A DNA stretch of 64,000 nucleotides from Clostridia bacterium (GTDB lineage: Bacteria; Bacillota_A; Clostridia; Christensenellales; Aristaeellaceae): assembly GCA_017509065.1 (NCBI GenBank), contig JAFWQM010000009.1, forward strand, positions 1 to 64,000, in the 5' to 3' direction. The notes beneath the pieces were generated by a model. That model was not told where the DNA came from and did no database searches. It worked only from the letters and a program-made list of their open reading frames with translations. The translations under genes were made by a program, and so were the position numbers. Below, one piece after another: positions 58,619 through 64,000 of this stretch. The first letter of the stretch is position 1. Each line of letters starts with the position of its first letter.

Positions 58619-59941
58619 ATGCCAAAGAAAATCGTTTTCATCGGTGCGGGCAGCTTCATCTTTACCCGCAATCTGTGCCGCGACATCCTGACCTTTGACG
58701 CCCTCCGGGACGCGGAACTGTGGCTGGTGGATATCAACGCGGAACACCTCGAAATGGCCCGCCGCATGGTGCAGCGCTACGTGGACGCAGGAAACTATCC
58801 CGCCACCGTGCATTGCACCCTGGACCGCAGGGAAGCGCTGCCGGGCGCCGACGGCATCCTGTGCACCATCCAGGTGGGCGGCTGGGAAGCGCTGAAGGAC
58901 GAGCTTGGCATTCCCTCTCAGTACGGCATCGAGGCCGCCATCGGCGACACCCGCGGCGTGTGGGGCATCTTCTGCTACCTGCGCACGGTGCAGGCCATCG
59001 TGGACATTGCCAAAGACGCCATGGAACTGTGCCCGGACGCGGTGTTCCTCAACTACACCAATCCCATGGCCATGCTCTGCCGCACGGTGCAGACCCTGTT
59101 CCCCAAGCTGAACTATATCGGCCTGTGCCACAGCGTGCAAGAAACGATCATGCTGCTGGCCAAATGGCTGGGCGTCACGCCGAAGGACATGACCTACACC
59201 TGCGCGGGCCTGAACCACACCGCCTTTTACCTCACCCTGAAATGCAAGGGCGAGGACGCTTACCCCATGCTGCGCAAGATCGTGGACGATCCGGAAATCT
59301 ACAAGACCGAGCGCGTGCGCATCGAAATGTTCAAGCACCTGGGCTACTTCGTCACGGAAAGCTCCTATCACAACAGCGAATATAACGGCTGGTTCCGCAA
59401 GCGGGATGATCTGATGATGAAATACTGCCCGCCGGTGAGTTTCAGGGGCGAGCCCGCCGAGCATATGAGCAAACGTATCCAGAACGGCGGCTTCTTCCGT
59501 GGACGTTCCCGGATGGACATGCTGGAAAAGTGGTTCGGCGAGGAAATCACCCTGAACCGCGGCCATGAGTTTGCCAGCTACATCTTCAATGCCGTTTTCG
59601 GCGACGGCACGCCCTTTGAATTCAACGGCAACGTGCGCAACTTCCACCTGATCGACAACCTGCCCTACGGCGCGTGCGTGGAGGTGCCCATCCTGACCGA
59701 TCCCAATGGCTTAAAGCCCACCCGCATCGGCATGATGCCTCCTGAACTGGCCGCGCTGAACACCATCGAGAGCCAGGTGGAGGAGATGGCTGTGGAGGCA
59801 TATCTGAACCGGGACAAGTCTATGATCTATAAGGCGGTCTATTACGATCCTTACACAGCGGCCAAGCTGAGCCTGGATGAAATGGACGAAATGACCGGGA
59901 AGATGCTGGACGCCTGCGGGAAGTATCACAGCTTCTGGTGA
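58619..59941 (+). CDS. Glycoside hydrolase family 4 (alpha-galactosidase/alpha-galacturonidase type)
   Basis: A 440-residue NAD+- and Mn2+-dependent glycosidase. The Rossmann start is KIVFIGAGSFIFTRNLCRDI; NYTNPMAML and CHSVQE follow. The metal ligands are Cys170 (CHSVQ) and His200 (GLNH). GH4 works by oxidation-elimination. The CHSVQ type covers alpha-galactosidases and the LplD alpha-galacturonidases; the LplABC-type context favours the latter, but residues alone do not decide it. The ATG at 58619 has AAAGGCG upstream; the longer frame starts in AT-rich DNA. Confidence 0.9.
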   Translation: MPKKIVFIGAGSFIFTRNLCRDILTFDALRDAELWLVDINAEHLEMARRMVQRYVDAGNYPATVHCTLDRREALPGADGILCTIQVGGWEALKDELGIPSQYGIEAAIGDTRGVWGIFCYLRTVQAIVDIAKDAMELCPDAVFLNYTNPMAMLCRTVQTLFPKLNYIGLCHSVQETIMLLAKWLGVTPKDMTYTCAGLNHTAFYLTLKCKGEDAYPMLRKIVDDPEIYKTERVRIEMFKHLGYFVTESSYHNSEYNGWFRKRDDLMMKYCPPVSFRGEPAEHMSKRIQNGGFFRGRSRMDMLEKWFGEEITLNRGHEFASYIFNAVFGDGTPFEFNGNVRNFHLIDNLPYGACVEVPILTDPNGLKPTRIGMMPPELAALNTIESQVEEMAVEAYLNRDKSMIYKAVYYDPYTAAKLSLDEMDEMTGKMLDACGKYHSFW

Positions 59942-59962
59942 ACATAATAAGGTGGGATTTGA

Positions 59963-61521
<1,559 letters not shown>

Positions 61522-61563
61522 TCACAAAGGCCAAAGAAACATGAAAGGGAGGTGATGGGAATT

Positions 61564-62508
61564 ATGTCCAACCAGGTCATCATTCCTAAGAAAACATTCC
61601 AACAGCGCTTGAGGAGAGACCTGAAACGGTACAAGATCGTCTATTTTTTGGGCTTCCTGTGCCTGGCCTACTATATCATCTTCCACTATCTGCCCATGGG
61701 CGGCATCATCATCGCGTTCAAAGATTTCCGCGCGGCGCGCGGCATCTTCGGAAGCAAGTGGGCCAATCCCTGGTATAAGCATTTCGAGCAATTCTTCACC
61801 GGCTACTACTTCGGCCGTCTGCTGAGGAACACGCTGCTGATCAACGTCATGGACCTGATCTTCGGCTTCCCCGCGCCTATCATCCTGGCGCTGCTGCTCA
61901 ACGAGCTAAAGTCTTCCGCCTACAAACGCACCGTGCAGACGGTGACCTACCTGCCCCACTTCATTTCACAGGTGGTCGTGTGCGGCATCGTGCTGGACTT
62001 CTTCTCCTCCAGCGGTATCGTCAATCAGCTCATCCAGTCATTGGGCGGCACAAAGGTACAGTTCATGCTGGAACCCGGCTGGTTCCGCCCCATCTACGTG
62101 GGGTCCGGCATCTGGCAGGGCGTGGGCTACGGCTCTATCATCTACCTGTCCGCCCTGGGCGGCGTGGACGCCGACCTGTATGATGCCGCCACCATCGACG
62201 GCTGCAACCGCTTCGGCCGCGTGCTCCATGTGACGATCCCGGGCATCCTGCCCACGATCATCATCATGCTGATCCTGCGCGTGGGCAGCATGCTCAGCGT
62301 GGGCTTTGAAAAAATCATCCTGCTCTACAATGAAACCATCTACGAAACCGCCGACGTGATTTCGTCCTACGTGTACCGCACAGGTCTGGTGAAAGGAAGC
62401 TACAGCTTCGCCACCGCCGTGGGTCTCTTCAACTCCCTGTTCAACTTCCTGCTGCTGATTATGGTCAACGCCATCAGCCGCAAGGTCAGTGAAGTATCGC
62501 TGTGGTAA
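61564..62508 (+). CDS. Oligosaccharide ABC transporter permease, LplB type
   Basis: A 314-residue permease with the LplB-type first span YFLGFLCLAYYIIFHYLPMG and the EAA loop DLYDAATIDGCNRFGRVLHV followed by TIPGILP. GGGAGG lies eleven bases before the ATG at 61564. No ATPase gene is in the locus; in such systems a shared MsmX-type ATPase (for example the one at 5994) usually serves. Confidence 0.93.
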   Translation: MSNQVIIPKKTFQQRLRRDLKRYKIVYFLGFLCLAYYIIFHYLPMGGIIIAFKDFRAARGIFGSKWANPWYKHFEQFFTGYYFGRLLRNTLLINVMDLIFGFPAPIILALLLNELKSSAYKRTVQTVTYLPHFISQVVVCGIVLDFFSSSGIVNQLIQSLGGTKVQFMLEPGWFRPIYVGSGIWQGVGYGSIIYLSALGGVDADLYDAATIDGCNRFGRVLHVTIPGILPTIIIMLILRVGSMLSVGFEKIILLYNETIYETADVISSYVYRTGLVKGSYSFATAVGLFNSLFNFLLLIMVNAISRKVSEVSLW

Positions 62509-62524
62509 AGGGGGGTAGCAAGCA

Positions 62525-63478
62525 ATGAATCAAAGCATTTCTTCGGGCAAAGTCAAAAACCCGCATGACCACAGCCACAGGAACTGGAACTACGGCTTGC
62601 CCTCCGTCGGCAGCAGGATATTCGACGCCGTCAACGTCACCATCATGTTCCTGCTGATGCTGGTCACGGTGTATCCCTTCCTGTACGTGCTCTTCGCATC
62701 CATGAGCGATCCCCTGAAGCTGTATTCCCATACCGGATTGCTGCTGGCCCCCAAGGGCTTCTCCCTGCGCGGCTACCAGTACGTGCTGAATTACCGCTCC
62801 ATCTGGAACGGCTACCTGGTCACCCTGTTCCTGTCCACCGTTGGCACCGCCTGTACGCTGGTTTCCTCCCTGCTGTTCGCCTACGTGCTCAGCAAGAAGG
62901 ACAGTATGCTCCACAGCTTCTTCACCTTCACCGCCATCTTCACCATGTATTTTAATGGCGGTATGATCCCCACCTACCTGATCGTGAAGGAAGTGGGCCT
63001 GCTCAATTCTCTGTGGGCTCTGATCATCCCCGGCCTGATCAGCACGTACTACGTCATTATCCTGCGCACGGCCATCATGGGTGTGCCCAAGGAAATGACG
63101 GAATCGGCCGAGCTGGACGGCGCCAATGAGTTCATCGTGCTTGTGCGCATCCTGCTCCCGCTGATCGTTCCCACCATCGCCGCCATCGGCCTGTTCATCG
63201 TGGTGGGCTACTGGAACAGCTGGACCAGCGCCCTGCTCTACATTCAGGACACCAAGAAGATGCCCCTGCAGATGGTGCTGCGCCAGATCCTTGTGAACAA
63301 CGATATGTCTGCCGCTGCCGGCACCGGCGCCAGCAACCGCTCCGGTGAAGACTCGGCCACCCGCCTGCTGCTCAAATATGCCACCATCATTGTGTCCACC
63401 GTTCCCATCATCTGCGTCTATCCCTTCCTGCAGAAGCACTTCACCAAGGGCATCATGATCGGCGCCCTGAAGGGCTGA
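62525..63478 (+). CDS. Oligosaccharide ABC transporter permease, YtcP/LplC type
   Basis: A 317-residue permease; first span VNVTIMFLLMLVTVYPFLYV, EAA loop EMTESAELDGANEFIVLVRI then LPLIVP. It is 16 bases behind LplB and forms the channel with it. The C-terminal ...RSGEDSATRLLLKYATII stretch is usual for this group. Confidence 0.93.
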   Translation: MNQSISSGKVKNPHDHSHRNWNYGLPSVGSRIFDAVNVTIMFLLMLVTVYPFLYVLFASMSDPLKLYSHTGLLLAPKGFSLRGYQYVLNYRSIWNGYLVTLFLSTVGTACTLVSSLLFAYVLSKKDSMLHSFFTFTAIFTMYFNGGMIPTYLIVKEVGLLNSLWALIIPGLISTYYVIILRTAIMGVPKEMTESAELDGANEFIVLVRILLPLIVPTIAAIGLFIVVGYWNSWTSALLYIQDTKKMPLQMVLRQILVNNDMSAAAGTGASNRSGEDSATRLLLKYATIIVSTVPIICVYPFLQKHFTKGIMIGALKG

Positions 63479-63544
63479 CGCCCCGTTTCACCCGTATGCT
63501 GCATGGCTGAAAGTCATGAGCAAATATAAAAGGAGGTTCATCCC

Positions 63545-64000
63545 ATGAAAAAACTCATCGCTCTGGTGTGCGCACTGGCTTTGCTGGTGACCGCCATCCC
63601 CTTCGCTCTTGCGGAAGATCCCATTGAGATCACCTGGTTCCGTCAGGAGCTGAATCGCAATGCCGTCGCTTATTACAGCGATACCGCCTGGTTCCAGGAA
63701 CTGCAGAACCGCCTGGGCATCAAGATCACCATCCAGGGCCCCGGCGTCTCCTCTGACGACTACAATACGGCCGTGAACGCCATGCTGGTTTCCGGTGAAT
63801 ATCCGGACATCCTCAGCTACAACTTCGACGACTATTCCGGCGGCTGGCTGGCTGGCGTGGAAGACGGCATCATTGTGCCCATCAGCGAGATCCCTGAATA
63901 CAAGGAAAAGGTTCCCAACTGGTTCAACGTGATCGAGTCTAATCCCGCTGTGCGCCGCGGCGTCACGCTGGAAGACGGTTCCGTGGTCACTTTCGCCCAC
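63545..64000 (+). CDS. Second LplA-type binding protein (partial, runs off the window)
   Basis: The start of a binding protein gene: ATG at 63545 behind AAAGGAGG, then a signal peptide (MKKLIALVCALALLVTAIPF, ending ALA) and a mature protein beginning EDPIEITWFRQELNRNAVAY. The first 152 residues are present with no stop. This second binding protein would recruit another sugar for the same permeases. It is in the same group as the one at 54613. Confidence 0.9.
   Translation, partial: MKKLIALVCALALLVTAIPFALAEDPIEITWFRQELNRNAVAYYSDTAWFQELQNRLGIKITIQGPGVSSDDYNTAVNAMLVSGEYPDILSYNFDDYSGGWLAGVEDGIIVPISEIPEYKEKVPNWFNVIESNPAVRRGVTLEDGSVVTFAH

Overview
The window looks like part of the chromosome of a Gram-positive, low-oxygen, plant-polysaccharide-using member of the Clostridia. 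Evidence: sigH and ricT (a sporulation-linked sigma factor and the Spo0-associated YaaT protein), a c-di-AMP receptor of the DarA type, thyX between mrnC and rlmB, PPi-linked energy enzymes, lipoproteins with LTGC lipoboxes, Gram-positive style AAGGAGG ribosome binding sites and a moderately high G+C content (judged by eye). A gut or rumen lineage related to Christensenellales is my guess, not something the sequence proves. No rRNA, tRNA, CRISPR array, phage or transposase gene was seen.

Layout. 1-2471: a small membrane-anchored protein, a YigZ/IMPACT protein, an unknown protein and a GNAT acetyltransferase. 2607-7094 (minus): a complete CUT1 sugar ABC importer (ATPase, two permeases, binding lipoprotein with an odd C-terminal membrane segment). 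7253-7654: an isolated RecQ RQC domain, probably a gene relic. 7943-10918: class A penicillin-binding protein. 11023-17505 (minus): GH31 glycosidase, small lipoprotein, NAD(P)H:flavin oxidoreductase, an Xre regulator fused to a superoxide-reductase-like domain, two acetyltransferase-type proteins and an RpiB-like protein. 17546-23207 (minus): an Fbp-type (ferric or similar) ABC importer with an embedded flavin reductase. 23486-24694: secreted esterase. 25060-29092 (minus): AraC regulator, mrnC, thyX, rlmB, sigH. 29301-41962 (plus): pseudouridine synthase, CapA-like and NAGPA-like exported proteins, an Lgt-like protein, a uridine-kinase-like protein, darA-holB-ricT, a PIG-L deacetylase and a secreted zinc-ribbon/Sel1 repeat protein. 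42157-46650: Na+-type membrane pyrophosphatase, MerR regulator and PPi-type phosphofructokinase. 47047-51088: secreted GH17 enzyme, ROK kinase, helical acidic protein, and an exported FMN-binding-like protein. 51409-64000: a divergent glycan-use locus with GH95, GH4, an esterase, a flavin-binding-like protein, an LplB/YtcP-type importer with two binding proteins, and three paralogous MoaF-like (calycin) proteins.

How it works together. Three import systems feed carbohydrate and probably metal. Secreted or exported glycosidases and esterases trim plant or microbial glycans outside the cell; GH4, GH31, GH95 and ROK-type enzymes finish the job inside. PPi released by biosynthesis can be used by the phosphofructokinase and by the cation-pumping pyrophosphatase. 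The most unusual material is the MoaF-like triplet in the glycan locus, the Xre-superoxide reductase fusion with an RBS-covering palindrome, the exported protein with two possible flavinylation motifs, and several families of intergenic palindromic repeats, one of which supplies the end of mrnC.

All starts below were chosen from ribosome binding sites where the longest open frame was unlikely. Everything was read by eye, so family calls rest on motif recognition and not on database searches.
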